DNA from: Jackrogersella multiformis
Lineage: Eukaryota > Ascomycota > Sordariomycetes > Xylariales > Hypoxylaceae
Assembly: GCA_902806575.1 (NCBI GenBank)
Contig: CADCXD010000018.1
Span: 3,658,001-3,722,000, forward strand
Length of the DNA: 64,000 nucleotides
Direction of reading: 5' to 3'
Below are positions 46,118 to 60,359 of this stretch, one piece after another. Every line of letters starts with the position of its first letter. Position 1 is the first letter of the stretch. A program made the translations under genes and the position numbers. The notes below the pieces were generated by a model that ran no database searches, was not told the DNA's origin, and saw only the letters and a list, made by a program, of their open reading frames with translations.

Positions 46118-48713
46118 CCTTGGTAGATACCTACCTGGGTAGGTATGTAAAAACCAGACTCCGGGTGTAGATTTTATAGCCTGTGAGGCTAATGGCTACA
46201 CCGTGTATTGTAACGGGGTTGAAAAGGCGTGGATGGTGATATGTTAGATATGGCTACCTAGGTACCTAGAGTTAGACTATACTAGAATTAAAGATGAAGT
46301 TATCAAAAAGACATTCGTTGGTGTCGACTAACACCGGCCCGTAGTAAGTGGGCCACAGCTTGGGTAGCAGTGCAATATTCCTAGCCAAGGACCAGCTAGG
46401 ATATTCAAGAAATCCGGACAGCTTAGACTGTTTGATAAGATGGATGGGATGGGATGGGATGAGACGAGATTAGAATAGAAGTTAGGGGTACTCGATCAGG
46501 AGATATCCAAAGAGGAGCGTCGAGTTCATAGATGATGTCGAGGCTGAGGCTATACTAAGTAATCCGACTTAGTATCGATACCCGTTTAAAGGATGACTTG
46601 AACTTTCTGGTCTCGTTGAATACAACGTTGATGCAAAAGGTTATGTTTGCTTCAGCTTCGTTTTTTTTTTGTTTTTTCCCTTTTTTAAGGCGTATCTGTA
46701 TCCGGGAAGCGGGTAGGAGAACGGTCGTCCACCTTGTTTGGAGTCGAAGCCCAATCTGAGGCGTCAACATTTAAGGGGGAGGGACACCCACAGCAGGTAC
46801 GATAAGTATAGTATAGTGGGCTTAAGGGCTTGGGAGCTTCCAAGGTTGAGAGTTACAGATAGTAGGTACCTGTAAGTGATGCGGGGAAGCAATCAGTCGT
46901 GTGCCCTTAGCCTTGTAAGTGCATGGCGAAATAAAGATGTTCCAAGTTTGGGCCTCAGGTTCCAATTTGAGATGCATAAAGCTAAGTATTGTGTACTAGG
47001 GCTACCTAGGAGAGGTACACGTTACTGTACCTTATCTACCACCTTAGCCTAGGTACATACCTTAGGTAGGTACCTAGGCAGATTAAATGTTCAAGGTTGT
47101 CGTACAATGGATGTAGGTCCGTATAAGTGCAAGACCCGGAATATTGGAAAGGAAGGCGGCGTTGAGGGGTGAAAGTTTTAATAGCCCTAGGTTAGATTAG
47201 AAGGTACGGTACTATACCTACGGCAAGTGCATACCTTGGCACCGTCATTCCGGCATTGTCTATCAATAATTATACACATATACACATAGCCGACTTATAA
47301 CATCGAGTACCTATTTGCAAAATTGGAAAAGAAATCAGTAGACGATTATAATAGCAATATTGATTGTTAATCATCGAGTTGAGGCAAAAGCATGATCTTG
47401 TAGGCAATACCTACCTAGGTACCCAGGTAGGTAGCCATGGCTTCGTTTAATGCACATTCAAATCAAGCACCTCCAGGTAGGTAGGTACCTAAGCACTGTA
47501 AATATCGAACTGGAGAGTTTCAATAATATATCAACTATATAATATACCTTACCTACCTTTTAGTCATAGCAAATAAGACTTTATAACAAGCTCAGCTGCT
47601 TCATAACATTAGGTACTTACCTTAGGATGTCCATACGTATCATGTATTAATATCTCGCTCGGTTTTGTTCGTTGCATGCCTCCTAAATACATAGGCACCT
47701 TTTGAGACATAGAAAGGACTCGGGGAAAGACAATAGCTTTGTCACCAACGATATTTCTCTTATTACGTACTCGGTAACTACCTAGTATTCAAAGTAGCAT
47801 AGCCTTTCATAATCGTAGAGGATTACATACTCTATCATAGGACTATAAGAGATGGCATACATTTCAAAAACCACACTCGATAGTGGAAATGTGTAAAAGT
47901 ATCTAACACACATCGCTTTAGCATACCGGTAGACATCGCAAAAGATGTATGTACCTAGGTATGTACTGGTACAATGAATAGATCTGCAAGAGACTGGACC
48001 TGACCTTTAGTGTTGTGACACCACGGGTCGGGGCCGCACCCTGGCACCTGCACATGCGCCGCAAGGGTCCCATACCTAATATAGGGTAGCCTAGTACCTT
48101 CACGGGACGGAAAGACCCACGCAGCCACGCTAGCTCGCCCGGCCAGCTGCCACCTGCGCAAAAACACCATCATCCTTTCAGTAAAATGTCGTTACTTGTT
48201 CTCGTGTCGTTGGTTCAAAAGCTCGAAACTTAAGCCCAACATTGAAAAAAAATTTAAAAGGTTTTGTTTTGTAAATCGCCGATTTTATCTTGTAAATCTG
48301 CTTAAGGTCCCACTTCAAATAAACGAGTTTTATACTACACCTATCCTATCCGGATAAGTAGGTGAACCCAACTATTAGCTGCTTACCAGCTACCTACCTA
48401 GTTAGGTACCTAGCTACTCAAGTCGGCCGGCCTTACTACATCGGATGGGGGCCACGCATTACCATCATCACCAAAGTACACCAACTTCCTCCGAAGAGTT
48501 TCATCTTTTAGGAGTGTCATAGATTAAAAGGGAGCCATATCGAAGCGTACTTCGCCACATGGTATCAGATGCCACAGCTGCGATTCTGCCAGAGCAGCGA
48601 CATGCTATTTGTCCACACGCACGCACGAGGTAACAAGTGAGGCAACCTGAGGTGCAGTAGCAGAGGGAAAGAAAGAAACGGTGAGACCAGCGGCGGATCG
48701 ATTCCTCCCTCCC
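46118..48713. other. Long gene-free region rich in ACCTAGGT palindromes
   Basis: A 2.6-kb stretch with no supportable coding frame, lying between the divergent starts of the DDB1-like and TBC genes. It contains many AGGTACCT/CCTAGG words (near 46130, 46258, 46985-47075, 47410-47435, 47475, 47950 and 48395), and short GATGG repeats near 46441-46460. Confidence 0.6.
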
Positions 48714-50115
48714 ATGGCCTGGGAACATGAGGACGTCGACGGCAGAGAGGAGAAAGGGGAAGACCAAGACGACGCGCATGGTCACCATGACGATGTAGCT
48801 GCATCAACCCTCGCACAGCAGGCCCGCATCCTAGACGCATGCAGGCGGAGGGATATCGACGATCTCCAGGTCCTAGCCGTATCGAAAGGCGGATTCCTCT
48901 CCGACGCCATCCGTCGCCAAGCATGTGAGTGTCCCGCGCACCACCACCACCACCCACCTCACAGTCTCGTTTTATCCCATCCCATCCCACTCTCACCACT
49001 CGTTTCCCGGTTAAATGGGGAAATCATGAGGCTCACGGCTATTCGATAGGGCCGGTACTGCTAGGCTTCCACGTCGACGAGAACGGCGAGCGGCAAGGCG
49101 GATCCGATTCGTGGAGGCAGCTTGAGCGGCACAGGGACGAGGACCAGGTCAAGCTCGACGTCGACCGCAGCTTCGTCTACTACCCAAACGGTACGGTGAT
49201 GCAACCTCCTCCTCTCACGAACAAGAAAACTCGCGGGCCGCGCTAACCAACCCTCGTCCAGACGCCACCCAGGCGCAGCTCGACGCGAAGAAGGCCGCGC
49301 TCTCGGACCTCATCACCGAGGTGCTGCGGCGGCAGCCGTACCTCTCCTACTTCCAGGGCTACCACGACATCTGCCAGGTGTTCCTGCTGGTGCTACCCGC
49401 CAGCGCGCGCGCCACGGCCGTGTCGCGGCTCTCGGCCCTGCGCATCCGCGACTTCATGCTGCCGACGCTGGGGCCGGCGGTGGCGCAGCTGCGGCTGATC
49501 CCGGACATCCTGCGGGCGGCGGACCCGGCGCTGTGCGCCCACGTCGGCCGCACCGAGCCGTACTTCGCGCTGTCCGACACGCTGACCATGTTCGCCCACA
49601 ACGTGCGGCGCTACGCCGACATCGCCCGCCTCTTCGACGCCCTGCTGGCCCGCGAGCAGCCCTTCGCCCTGTACGTGTTCGCCCAGATCGCCGTGCGCCG
49701 CCGCGCCGAGCTCCTCGCCCACCGCGAGCCCGACATGCTGCACTTCGCGCTGTCCAAGCTGCCGCCCGACCTCGACCTCGACGCCGTCGTCGCCGCCGCC
49801 GCCGCCCTCTTCGCGCGCCACCCCCCGGAGTCGCTGCGCGGCTGGCGCTCCTCCGTCTCCCCCGCCAGCGCCCTCAAGACCGCGCGCGACGTCCACCGCT
49901 GCGCCACCCAGAGCCTGGCCGACGGCCGCGCCTTCTTCCTGCAGCAGGAGCGCGACCTGCGCTGGGACGCGCGCCGGCGGAAGGCACTGAGCGCGCTGTG
50001 GGCCAACCGCGCCGTCCTGCTCGCCGTCGTCGTCGGCGTCGGCGCCGTGTACTTCCGCAAGGCCCCGCTGTGGGCTAACCTCGCCGCCCGCTCCGCCGCC
50101 GCCCTCGGCCCGTAG
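48714..50115 (+). CDS. TBC-domain Rab GTPase-activating protein (TBC1D20/Gyp8-like)
   Basis: Exons 48714-48924, 49050-49190 and 49262-50115 give 401 residues. The first junction forms the Trp of WPVLLGF and the second the Asp after SFVYYPN. The TBC catalytic pair is present: the Arg finger at Arg110 (KLDVDRSF) and the Gln finger at Gln149 (YFQGYHDI). A hydrophobic segment at about 365-382 (AVLLAVVVGVGAVYF) is a likely tail anchor, as in TBC1D20 and yeast Gyp8, which act on Rab1/Ypt1-type GTPases at the ER-Golgi. The third exon is extremely GC-rich, which creates long meaningless frames on the other strands. Confidence 0.92.
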
Positions 50116-50758
50116 GAGGAGCGCCCGTGCCCGTGGTGCTGGGCGTACGCGCTGGGGACCGCGTTCGTCGTGCCGCGTCTTGATAGGTTGATACTGGGTT
50201 ACGCGGATTGGGGGATTGGGTTGGGTTAAGTTGCAGAAGAAGAGGGAGGGGCAGAGAGAGAAAGAGAGAGGGAGATGAAGGAGATGAGGGGTTGTGCGAC
50301 GCGCGACTCGCGAGTACCTACCTAGGTATGGATTGTTTTGGGTTTGGGTTTGGGTGGTAGATAATATGGGCGGGTTATGGGCTATGGGCTACGGGCTACG
50401 GGCTACGGGTTTACTTTGGCTTGGCTTGGTTTGAGTTGGTTTCTTAGAGCAACGTCGAGGATCGTCTCCGAAGTTGAGAAGCGAAGGTGATTAGTTACCG
50501 TACCGTGGCGCTAGAGCGTGGTTACAATATAATACAATACAACATAGCACGGAATAAGTATATTTCAGATGTAACTAACTCTGTCTCGAGAACGGACCAG
50601 GCGGCTTTGGAATTGCAGTCTCGTTGAATCGTCTCGGCCTTTCGATGCGTAGTACGCAGTACTTTGTCTACCTTAGGTAGGTACCTATCTACCTAGTAAT
50701 AGTAACCTAGTCATTTAATATTCAACACCTCGCTCGGGACCCCGTCATGCACCACACA
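50116..50758. other. Convergent 3' flanks of TBC and Vps52 genes
   Basis: No gene. It includes a short array of about six imperfect GGGCTAC/GGGCTAT heptamers near 50373-50408 and an ACCTAGGT palindrome near 50322. Confidence 0.55.
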
Positions 50759-52849
50759 TCACGCGGCCTCCTGGAAAGCCGTCTTCAGGCCCTCGAAGTG
50801 CTCCTGCTCCTCCTCCGCCAGCTTGCCGTGGGTGTCGCTTATGATGGTCAGGATCAGGCTGTAGTTGTTATACAGGAAGCGCTCCCTCTTCCTCCTGTCG
50901 TTGCCGAAGGCGGCGCTGTACTTCGTGAGGAAGGCTTCCATCTCGCTGCGCAGCCGCCGCAGGCTGGTCACGACCGGCTCGTCGTCGCCGGCCTCCGTGC
51001 TCAGCGCCAGGACCCCGTGCAGCAGTTGTCCGAAGCGCTGGGTGCAGACGTGGGGCGCGGCCGACAGCTTGCCCTGCTCCGTCTTGGATGTCGGCGGGCG
51101 CGTCGGCAGGGCGGTGGTGAGCGTGCGGACGGACTCGCAGTGGGCGTTCATGACGAACTGGAGGCGCGGCCACAGGAGCATGGCCGTCCCGTTGAGGTAT
51201 CCGTCCGCGGCGGGTACCTTGCGACGCTGCAGCTGGAACTGAAAGTGCTGGTTCAGACGGACGGCCAGAAGAACCCCTATAGCATCGTACGTATCGGCTA
51301 TGAGGGTCTTGGTCATGTTGTGGCCGAGCTGGAAGGTCGGCTCGTATATGTAAGTAAAGTGGCGCGAGATGGTAGAGTAGCTCAGCGCGGGCGAGAAGAA
51401 CGATGCCAGGAATGTGTATTCGGCCGTCACGTTGTCGATGATGGCGAGGTTGAAGTTCCGGAAAGGCACTTCGAGATAGTGGGTAGTTTGGTCTTCTTCA
51501 GCTAGGTAAGAGGAAAGCGCACTCTGGTTGTTGGTACGCAGGAGGTCGACCCGCCGACCCAAGTTGAAGGCATCGTGGGGCGGGCCAGTAATCTTGGAAC
51601 TTGAGAGGACAGTTCCTTTACGCGAAGTATCATCGTTCCCCAGCACGTCTGTCTTGTCTAAATAGTGTAGCTTGATTTTTCGGAGGGCGTTCTCGTAACG
51701 TGAGAATTGGTTGGCATAATACCACCTCATAGTATTCATGTATGCCATGCATATCTCGTCGGCTAATGCGGAATGGTGCTTATGGAGAAAGGAATATAAG
51801 TCCCTGAACTTGAGGAAGTTCTGCTGTTGGATAATCTGGGCGTTGATATGCGGTGAACGGAGGGCTTTGATTTGAGCAACAAGGAAATCTCGTATTCGTT
51901 CGACAGCCCTGAGAACCAGCTTCTCTAATAAAGGGCCAAGATCCTGTAGGCCCTTACTACCTGGTGCGCTTGATATGTTTTTCTTGTGGGCGGTTGCTCT
52001 CTTGTCGATCTCGGCCACGACCTTCACCCATGACTCGTCGATGTGACCCTCGGCGATCTTGGATACTATCATGGGAGATACACTAATCTCCTCAACGACC
52101 GGCCCCAACCCTTTCTCCACCGCTTTTCGGTTCTCTAGCCGCACGTTAAGGGCTGTCGATCGCGCTTGTAAGGTCTCAATATCTGCAGATACGGTAGCAA
52201 GGTCGTTTCGAAAGCTATTTAAGTTAACCTCTACGGAGCTCAACACTTCGTCGCAGGCTCGTATTGATCGGTGTAAGTCCTCGAATTTTGTCTTGTCTCG
52301 TTCGTCTAGCAAGCAGAATCATGAGCATGGTAAGGGGGAGCAGAGCTTAGGATCAAAAGGGGGCATACATTCTTCGGCTGTCTGGGGTCTATATACTACA
52401 CCAACACCATCTATTGCCGTCTCCTCAGACAAGGCTAACTCTCGGATAGACAACCCACCAAAATCAAATTCCAGCTGGAGATCTTCAGCCGATATCGAAC
52501 TGACAGGGCCGGCGGCCGCTGATTTGGTTGCCGATGCCGCATTTTGCTTGTCATCACCCAGAAATATATTTAAAATATTTACAGGATCGGGCCCCGTGTA
52601 TATGGTTCTTGATTCCCTCAGGGTCGAGCCATTGGGTTTTCGGGAAGATGCCAAGAAGGAAGAGGCTGAGGATTCGGTGGATGCTAAAGATAGCGACGAT
52701 GATCTCGGAGTGACGCCGGGTCTCTGCTGTGAGGTGATGTATGGACCTAAGCCGCTTGGAGTTCTTCGGGGGGCGGGTGAATACGGACGGCTTCCCGGCT
52801 GGGAGGGAGCGGGAGACGTTGACTGACCGGCAAGCCGATCGAGCCACAT
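50759..52849 (-). CDS. Vps52 subunit of the GARP tethering complex
   Basis: Two exons (52849-52369, 52305-50759) joined over a 63-nt intron give 675 residues. The junction builds QTAEEYERDKTKFEDLH, the conserved start of the Vps52/Sac2 domain. The first 180 residues are Ser/Pro-rich. A heptad-rich region follows (CDEVLSSVEVNLNSF, DIETLQARSTALNVRL), then the helical Vps52 body (FNLAIIDNVTAEYTFLASFF) to the C-terminal LAEEEQEHFEGLKTAFQEAA. GARP tethers endosome-derived vesicles at the trans-Golgi. The size agrees with fungal orthologues. Confidence 0.94.
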
Positions 52850-54279
52850 ATTCTAGATGAGAATTGCGAATTGAGAATTGCGGACAAGAAATCGGTTATG
52901 AGTTGGGCCGCGTCATGACTCTTTATTATTAGCTATAAACCGTATCGGCAAGCTAATATTAATATGGATGTATTTTTGACTAGGATGAAAAGAGTCAAAA
53001 TGTAAAGTAGATTAAGTAGTGTCGAAAATAGAAGAAGCGCTTTGTTCAAGCAAGAAGTCACGATATTGTTATTATTAGTCCAATTGTTTTAGTTGATGAG
53101 CTTTCCCAAGATGAACTTTCCCAAGCTTCTTTCGGAATGTAGACAAATAGGTACCTAGGTACGAGGTACTATGTAGGTAGGTACCTAGACAAGGCCGTGC
53201 AACAGCCTCTTCTAATAGTACTTAGGTACTATGTAATGCCGCGGAATGAAGAATGATGATTGGTCGAAGCTTGAGACACATGTCATCGAGAGTGATTACC
53301 GTATCAGGTTAGATTAGCTTTGAAACTTTATGGTTAGGTACCTAGGTACCTAGATAGGTACTTGGGAACACAGTCTTAAAGGTACTAGAGATCCGTGAAT
53401 CCAAATGTGGGTAAAAAGCAAAAGAAAAGATATCTAAGTACCTTCCTTACCTTAGGTATTAGACAGGCACCTGCAGCCAGGTGGTAGACCGAAAGTACAT
53501 ACATGTACCTTCTAATTATCGTAAGTGGATGTTCTTATTCCTTAGACCTACCTAGATATGTAGTACCTAGGTATTAGTAATAAACCGTAGAAATCCATAG
53601 CATCCATGATAGCTGCCTGAAGTTAAAGTGCTAAAAGTCAAGTGATTCAAGCCTCTAAAAACTTTAAAACCTTTACTTTCCACTCATTAAACATTAAAGA
53701 GGGACACTACAGAAGTCGCCGGCAAGAGCTTTTAACCAACAGCCAGCCCTAAGTGCGCTATGAGAAAGCAGATATCCATTAGTGCTCGTACCTTATGTAC
53801 CTAGGTACCGTGATGTACCTACCTAGTATGTCTCTCAGGCGTGGGCTAGGCTAGGCTGCCTGAAAACCCACAAAAGTTTCCCCCGCCAAACTTCATAATG
53901 AGTGGAAAGATCCATAATCAAAAAAAAGATTAAAATTTTAGCCCTGAAGCACCTGAGGTACAAAAAAGCTACTAAGGTACTGGGGCTTAATCGCAAGTCT
54001 TCGAACCAATCAGCCTATCAGGAAGGGCGTAAACTGTGTGCCCAATTGGTAAAAAATCCCGTGGTATTTTTTTTTATTTTTTTTCCCCTTGACGTCCCTC
54101 TACTTTTTCTTCAACCCCCTCCTCTGCATCTTCTCACTCCTCATAACCCTCCCTTCCCCCTCTACAAAATAAGTCCACCAACTTTCAAGTTTGGTCTCGG
54201 ACAATCTAGCTCTTGGTCTTTCGCATCTTACTTTCTCTTCTATCTACAGGTCACTTTCACTTCGGTCAATCCCTTCAAG
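52850..54279. promoter_or_regulatory. Intergenic region with eIF5A promoter
   Basis: No gene is visible. Several ACCTAGGT palindromes occur (about 53152-53187, 53338-53360, 53560, 53800). A long pyrimidine tract at about 54065-54130, shortly upstream of the eIF5A start, is typical of strongly expressed fungal genes. Confidence 0.5.
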
Positions 54280-55246
54280 ATGGCGGACGAGGTAAGCATC
54301 AACTAGCATCATGTCCCTCTTTTTTTTCTCTTTTTTTTATTATAATGACGATCGCAAAATGGCGGCGGGAGAGTACTTTCAAAAAAACCACCCCGCATCA
54401 CGCATTACGCATCTTGCAACCGCATCGCCAATGAACCCCGCGATGGCAAATAACAGCCGCTATCGCACATATTTTATATTTATCTTTATATTTATTTGTT
54501 TATTTACTTTTATTTTTATCTTCACCGATACCCTCTTCGCGACCGTTATTCGGGGCAACCAATATTTACCATTTACCATGCTAACAAATATTCTCTTCCT
54601 CTCCGTAGTTCGAGATCGACAACCAGGGCGATGCCGGTGCGTCCAACACCTTCCCTATGCAATGCTCGGCCCTGCGAAAGAACGGCGCTGTCGTCATCAA
54701 GGGCCGTCCTTGCAAGATCGTGGACATGTCTACCTCCAAGACCGGCAAGCACGGTCACGCCAAGGTCCATCTTGTCGGTATCGACATCTTCACCGGCAAG
54801 AAGCTTGAAGAACTCTGCCCCTCCACCCACAACATGGAGGTCCCCGTTGTCAAGATCAAGCAGTACAACTTCGTGAGTAGATTCGACCAACCCTCATATA
54901 CACATATATTTGAATATATATTTTTGAATATGTTTATATGTATAAATATATATAATCTGGAGTCGCGCTAAACATAGCCCTCCCTCCTAGTCCCACATCG
55001 AGGATGGTTTCCTTGTCCTCCACGACATGAACACCAGCGAGGAGCGCAGCGACATCAAGCTCCCTGAGGGCGAAATCGGCAACAAGATCGAAGCTGCCGA
55101 CGAGGCCCAGAACCCTCTCAGTAAGTTTGGTAGTGCCTTGAACTCGAATTTCTAGCAGGGACTGACGGGCTTTAGTCGTTACCATCCAGTCAGCCATGGG
55201 CGAAGAGACCGCCATCAAGGCCGACGAGCCCAGCCAGAAGGACTAG
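54280..55246 (+). CDS. Translation factor eIF5A (hypusine-containing)
   Basis: Four exons (54280-54291, 54609-54872, 54991-55120, 55176-55246) give 158 residues, the normal eIF5A length. The first exon holds only MADE, followed by a 317-nt intron. The hypusine loop STSKTGKHGHAK is intact with the modified Lys at 51, and the C-terminal OB-fold runs to EPSQKD. It stimulates peptide-bond formation at difficult sequences and termination. The long first intron lies close to the start, a pattern often linked with high expression. Confidence 0.97.
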
Positions 55247-56353
55247 GTCTCCAAGGAGGAGACTTAGGACTCGTGCGGACGATGTCGATGGATCATGCTC
55301 CGCGTATGCCTCTGCCAACTTGGACATCACCTGAGGGGAGATTCCTTAACTCGAGATTCTTTAGCTTGGAAGCTAGTAGTTAGGTTCGTACTGGACGCTT
55401 ATCCATGGTCGCATTCACGGTCAGAATCACCTTTAGGTTTATTATGTATGGATGTGCTATCCACGGTGGGGGGGGTCATGGCTCATGGCAGGGGGTACGG
55501 CAATCCTACGCATCTCGCATCTGTCCCCATCTCTTTTGAGGAACAAAACGATGTGCATTGTGAGGATCATAGCAAAAACAGGTTCCCTGTTTAAATGGCA
55601 CTTGACTTGTCCTGCGGGATATATGAGATGTCTTTTTTTTCTATCTTTTGGCCCCTAGTGATTTTGGCGATCATACATATATGGTTTAAGCAGTATATGA
55701 TTCTCGATGCATTCTTCGTGATAACCATGCTCGGAGGCGGCATTGGAAACCCGCGTTATACTAATTATGGCGCTCTCCTAACGTCATTCCGATATATCGC
55801 ATATAAAGACGGTTCACTGTAAGGAAGTCATATTGCAAATATTTTATTATAGTACATAATCGTTAAAGATCCGGATCATAAGTACCTAGGTAGGTTTTAT
55901 GCTTCTTTCAAAGTTGAGTTTAAAGGGCGGTCTATAAAAGCCACGTAAAATTTAGGCTTCGTTCGTATAAGATTGCGAGATAAAAGAAGCAAAAAGGAGC
56001 ACGTTCCAGTCGAGGAGTTATTATTACGCTTAGGAAACATCAATAAAAGTTTGATTTTTAGGCGGGATGTAGATATCCGTCGATAAACGCCAGTGGACTT
56101 TTATATATCCAAACATGTCGAGTAATGTTACCTACTACCTGATGTAGTACACTTAAAATCTAATTGTTATCGACTTAAAGGGGAAGAATAAAATTCGTTT
56201 CCCCCCCCTAACCCCACGTCTTGCCCTCTCTTTTATTAGGACAACTTTATAATCTTTTTTCCCTTCCTTCTTTCTTCCTTCCTCCCCTTCATCTTCTCTC
56301 CTAGGGGCCCAAGGGTCTAAGGGTAGTTTCGATAGGCAGTGAGAAAAAGCGGT
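55247..56353. other. eIF5A 3' flank and RRN7 promoter region
   Basis: No supportable gene. The first few hundred bases are probably eIF5A 3' UTR. A CT-rich tract at about 56255-56300 precedes the RRN7 start. Confidence 0.5.
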
Positions 56354-58264
56354 ATGGCGCCGACCAAGTACCAGCGGTTCCGGGCGGGCGAGCGGTGCGA
56401 GGAGTGCGGGGCGCGGCAGTGGTACGCGCAGGACGCGCTCCGGTACTGCCGCAACGGGCACCGGCTCGAGGGCTTCGCCGAGCACGAGGCCGACGAGGAC
56501 AACTTCGGCACCGCCGGCAGGGTCTCGCGCAGGAAGAAGGAGCCCCGCAGGAAGATCGCCGTCAAGCTCGCCGGCGACGAGGGCGCCGAGCTCTACCTCG
56601 AGGTCCTGCAGCTGCTGCTCCGGAATATGGTCACCTGGCTCGTCCGCGAGAAGGGGCTTCCGCCTGATTATGAGGATATCGTGAGAGCGCTTTGGGCGCT
56701 GAGGGTTAGGGGCTTGCCGTTGAGGGGGAGTGGGTTGGGGACGGGACGGGACGGGGAGAGGGAGAGAGAGGGCGCCGGGTACGCGTCGAGCGCGCCGCTG
56801 CTGAGCTCCCAGAGCGAGTCTGAAGAGCTCGACCTCTCGGATGCGACGACGGCGACTTGGGCTCCGGACCCCGGCAGGCGGTGGAAACTGCCGAAGCTGG
56901 TGGACACGCTGGCGCTGTGCTACTTGGGGTGCTTGGTGCGACGGCTACCGGCTACGACAGCGGAGTTTTGCGGCTGGGCGCAGAGGGGCGAGTTGGATTT
57001 CCTGGCGGCGGTACAGTTTCTTTTCTTACGCGAGCGATCTTATCTACGTCTATTTCCATTTTTATGATTTTTAGATTCCGATTTTGGTCGGTGTGCTAAC
57101 GACGCTGCTGCCTACTCTAGTTCAATGGCATCCCGCGCAATGTCCGAGACCGTCTCCCGGCGGAATACCACCGTGCTCTGCAGGTTAGAGATCACATACC
57201 GCCGGGTAGGCTGCAGGCTGCCGTCCAGGAGCTAGTCATATCGTACAAAGTCAATTTCGACACCGTCTTCCCGCCGCTGAACTGCGTGCCCATCATAGTC
57301 CGGCTCATCACTGATTTGACCCTCCCTGGTAAGTTTCTACGGGCTGGCGGGAATTACAACCTCCAAGCTGACTATATTTAGTCGAAGTATACCCTACAGT
57401 CAACTGCATTACAGAAATCTTGAAGACGGATTACTCCTATCCTACTGGAGGTAAAAGGATCCGGACGATGGATAACCCGGAGGTCCTTTTAATTAGTCTA
57501 GTTGTGGTGTCTGCAAAGCTACTATATCCGCTAGACGGCATCGAACGACGTCCCCGAACCCAAAAAGACCCTCGAAGTCTAAAACTCGACTGGGCGAAGT
57601 GGCAGGAGGTCATGCAAAATAACCCGGCCGACACGTCTTCTGCCTTGCAACAGGGCGAAGAATATAAGGTCGCCCCTGAGGATGTGCTGACCATGGATAA
57701 GACGAAGCTAGATGACTTCATGGACTGGTTCGAGAAGATGTGGATAGGAAATGGCGATCCAAAAAGTAATCTACGTTACATAATTTTACTGTCACTTCAG
57801 CGATGCTAACTCCCTTTCCAGCCGCCGAGAGAATCCGAGAGCCCTTCGAGGAACAAAAGCGGTCTTCCAACCAGAGCGACCTAAACGAACCGCCGAACGA
57901 AGACAGAGACAACGAGAGGATAAGAAATAGATACGAAGCCTTGAATAGTTCCGCCATAGTAGTCGAGCCAATACCTGATCCTGAAGAACCCGAGGACGCG
58001 GAAAATGAGAAAAAGGAAAAGCAGGCTCGAGATTTCTGCCCGGTTTGGCGGACTCAAGAGGACCTGCCGGATGCCGCGAAGGCACTGTACGAAAAGGCGG
58101 CAAGCCTTGCGGCTATACCTTTGAACACGCTGATTAGGGGTGCTGCGCAGGTTGAAAGGCGGTTGGAGTTATGGTGTATTCAGAGAGTGAGGCGGGAGAA
58201 GGATAAGGGAAAGGGAAAGGGGAAGGGGAAAGCGGTTTGGACGGGCGACGATTATGACGATTAG
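56354..58264 (+). CDS. RNA polymerase I initiation factor RRN7 (TAF1B family)
   Basis: Exons 56354-57010, 57121-57328, 57382-57765 and 57822-58264 give 563 residues. The start is the ATG at 56354; the open frame upstream begins only with GTG. An RRN7-type zinc ribbon opens the protein: Cys15, Cys18, Cys32 and His36 within CEECGARQWY...YCRNGHRLEGF. A cyclin-like core follows (FNGIPRNVRDRLPAEYH; VFPPLNCVPIIVRLITDL; NPEVLLISLVVVSAKLLYP). The tail is Lys/Gly-rich. The protein is the TFIIB-like subunit of core factor for rDNA transcription. Confidence 0.92.
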
Positions 58265-58723
58265 AACGGTTGCGAGAAATACCTATATTAACTATATGAT
58301 ACATATGTGCTTAAATGACGCATACTAAACAAAAATTAATAAATCAATACCAGTGTCTATGATATGTATTGACAATATACACGGAACTGAGGTCATCTTG
58401 CATGTCTAGACATCTCAGGAGTTGAAACTCCGGTGGCATAAGGATTATGTAAATGCATAACGCATAATTCGGTAAACCTAAGAGTGGGGCAGCCTATTAG
58501 GAAAACTTTATTAGGTACCTCTAAGTACCTACATCACAATTGTGGGCAGCTGGCAGAAACTTTCCTTTATTATCAAAGCACCATCCGAGAAAAAGTCAGG
58601 TGACCTCCTAGCCCACTAGGGTTCATGTGTGTAGAATTTCAAACCCCCACCGAATTTCTCAAGCCGACATCATCTTCGACTTTTCCCCAAACCAAAACAC
58701 ATTATTCGCGACAGACAGCAAAA
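58265..58723. promoter_or_regulatory. Promoter region of the ubiquitin-L40 gene
   Basis: No gene is seen. It lies between RRN7 and the first transcribed base of the ubiquitin start codon. Confidence 0.5.
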
Positions 58724-59349
<626 letters not shown>

Positions 59350-60359
59350 ACTACTCGTCTCTGTGTTCCGTTTCTCCGGCGTCTTGGTTTGGGGTGTATC
59401 ATGAGCACGCTACGAATGATGGGGTGGATAAGATATCTCGACCACTACGATGGATCCTCTCTCTGCGGAAATAGCATAGTCTAGTTCAGTGGCAATCAAG
59501 TCGCGATGCACATGATTCAGATCCGTATGCATAATGGTGAAATCGCTATGGCCGTCGACGTCAAACGTATGAGTGTGATTCTCTAGCTTACGATGAATTC
59601 TACGAAACTGCATTCCGTAATCGTAATGAACAACCTTTCTCTGTCGTTGCGTGTTTAACTTTTCGTCATTTAGTATCATGCCTTTTTGCCTTTGCCTTTG
59701 CCCTGAAGAACAAGTGGATCTCGGACTTGGTTATACGTGAGGAATTATCAATGCATATTCGATCTTAGACTTGGAAGTTTACCTACCTAGGTACCTAGTT
59801 ATTAATGTAGGTTCCTTAGAGGTTTAATATGTTTATTGTTTTAAATAATGAAACCTGGTCTCTTATTCGTGAATGGTATTATATCTATTTACACACATAC
59901 ATGTATGTAAATATACATAGGTATTCAATAAAACGATTGGTAACATTAAAGGCTGATAAAAATGTATTTGTACCCTTGTACTTCTTAGTGAGGGCATGGT
60001 TTGTCCAATGAAACGTCATCGCTGGAAGCTTATACCAGGTACCTACCTAGGTAGGTAGGCAGCTAAGTAAATTAAAATGCGGCTAAAGATCGGCGTGCTT
60101 CTGTGTCCTTAAACACCGGAGCAGTTAAACACCTGCAATTTAAACACATGCAGTTTAAACAGTTACAAGTTACGCTGCTGCGACAGCTATCGTACAAAGC
60201 ATCCAGCATCCAATACCGAACGTCTCGACAACATATCGCGCAACGACGGTGATTCCGGCATCTTGTAGCGACGTCGATATAATACCTACACGAAAGGAAA
60301 AGCCAAATAAACAATAAGAATCAGCATATCAGGCTAAGGTCTGGGGGAGGTAATAGAAG
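59350..60359. other. Ubiquitin-L40 3' flank and YIPF promoter region
   Basis: No convincing gene. An 89-codon minus-strand frame (59410-59679) starts with ATG but lies where the ubiquitin-L40 3' UTR should be and matches nothing I know. A perfect 16-bp palindrome of the ACCTACCTAGGTAGGT type is at 60041-60056. Confidence 0.55.

Noticed and set aside
49393..50078. Long frames on the other strands and frames of the TBC gene (up to 181 codons)
   Set aside because: They are artefacts of the very GC-rich third exon; their low-complexity Arg/Pro/Gly composition and lack of splice or start context rule them out.
59410..59679. An 89-codon minus-strand frame with an ATG
   Set aside because: It lies within the probable 3' UTR of ubiquitin-L40 on the opposite strand and resembles no known protein.
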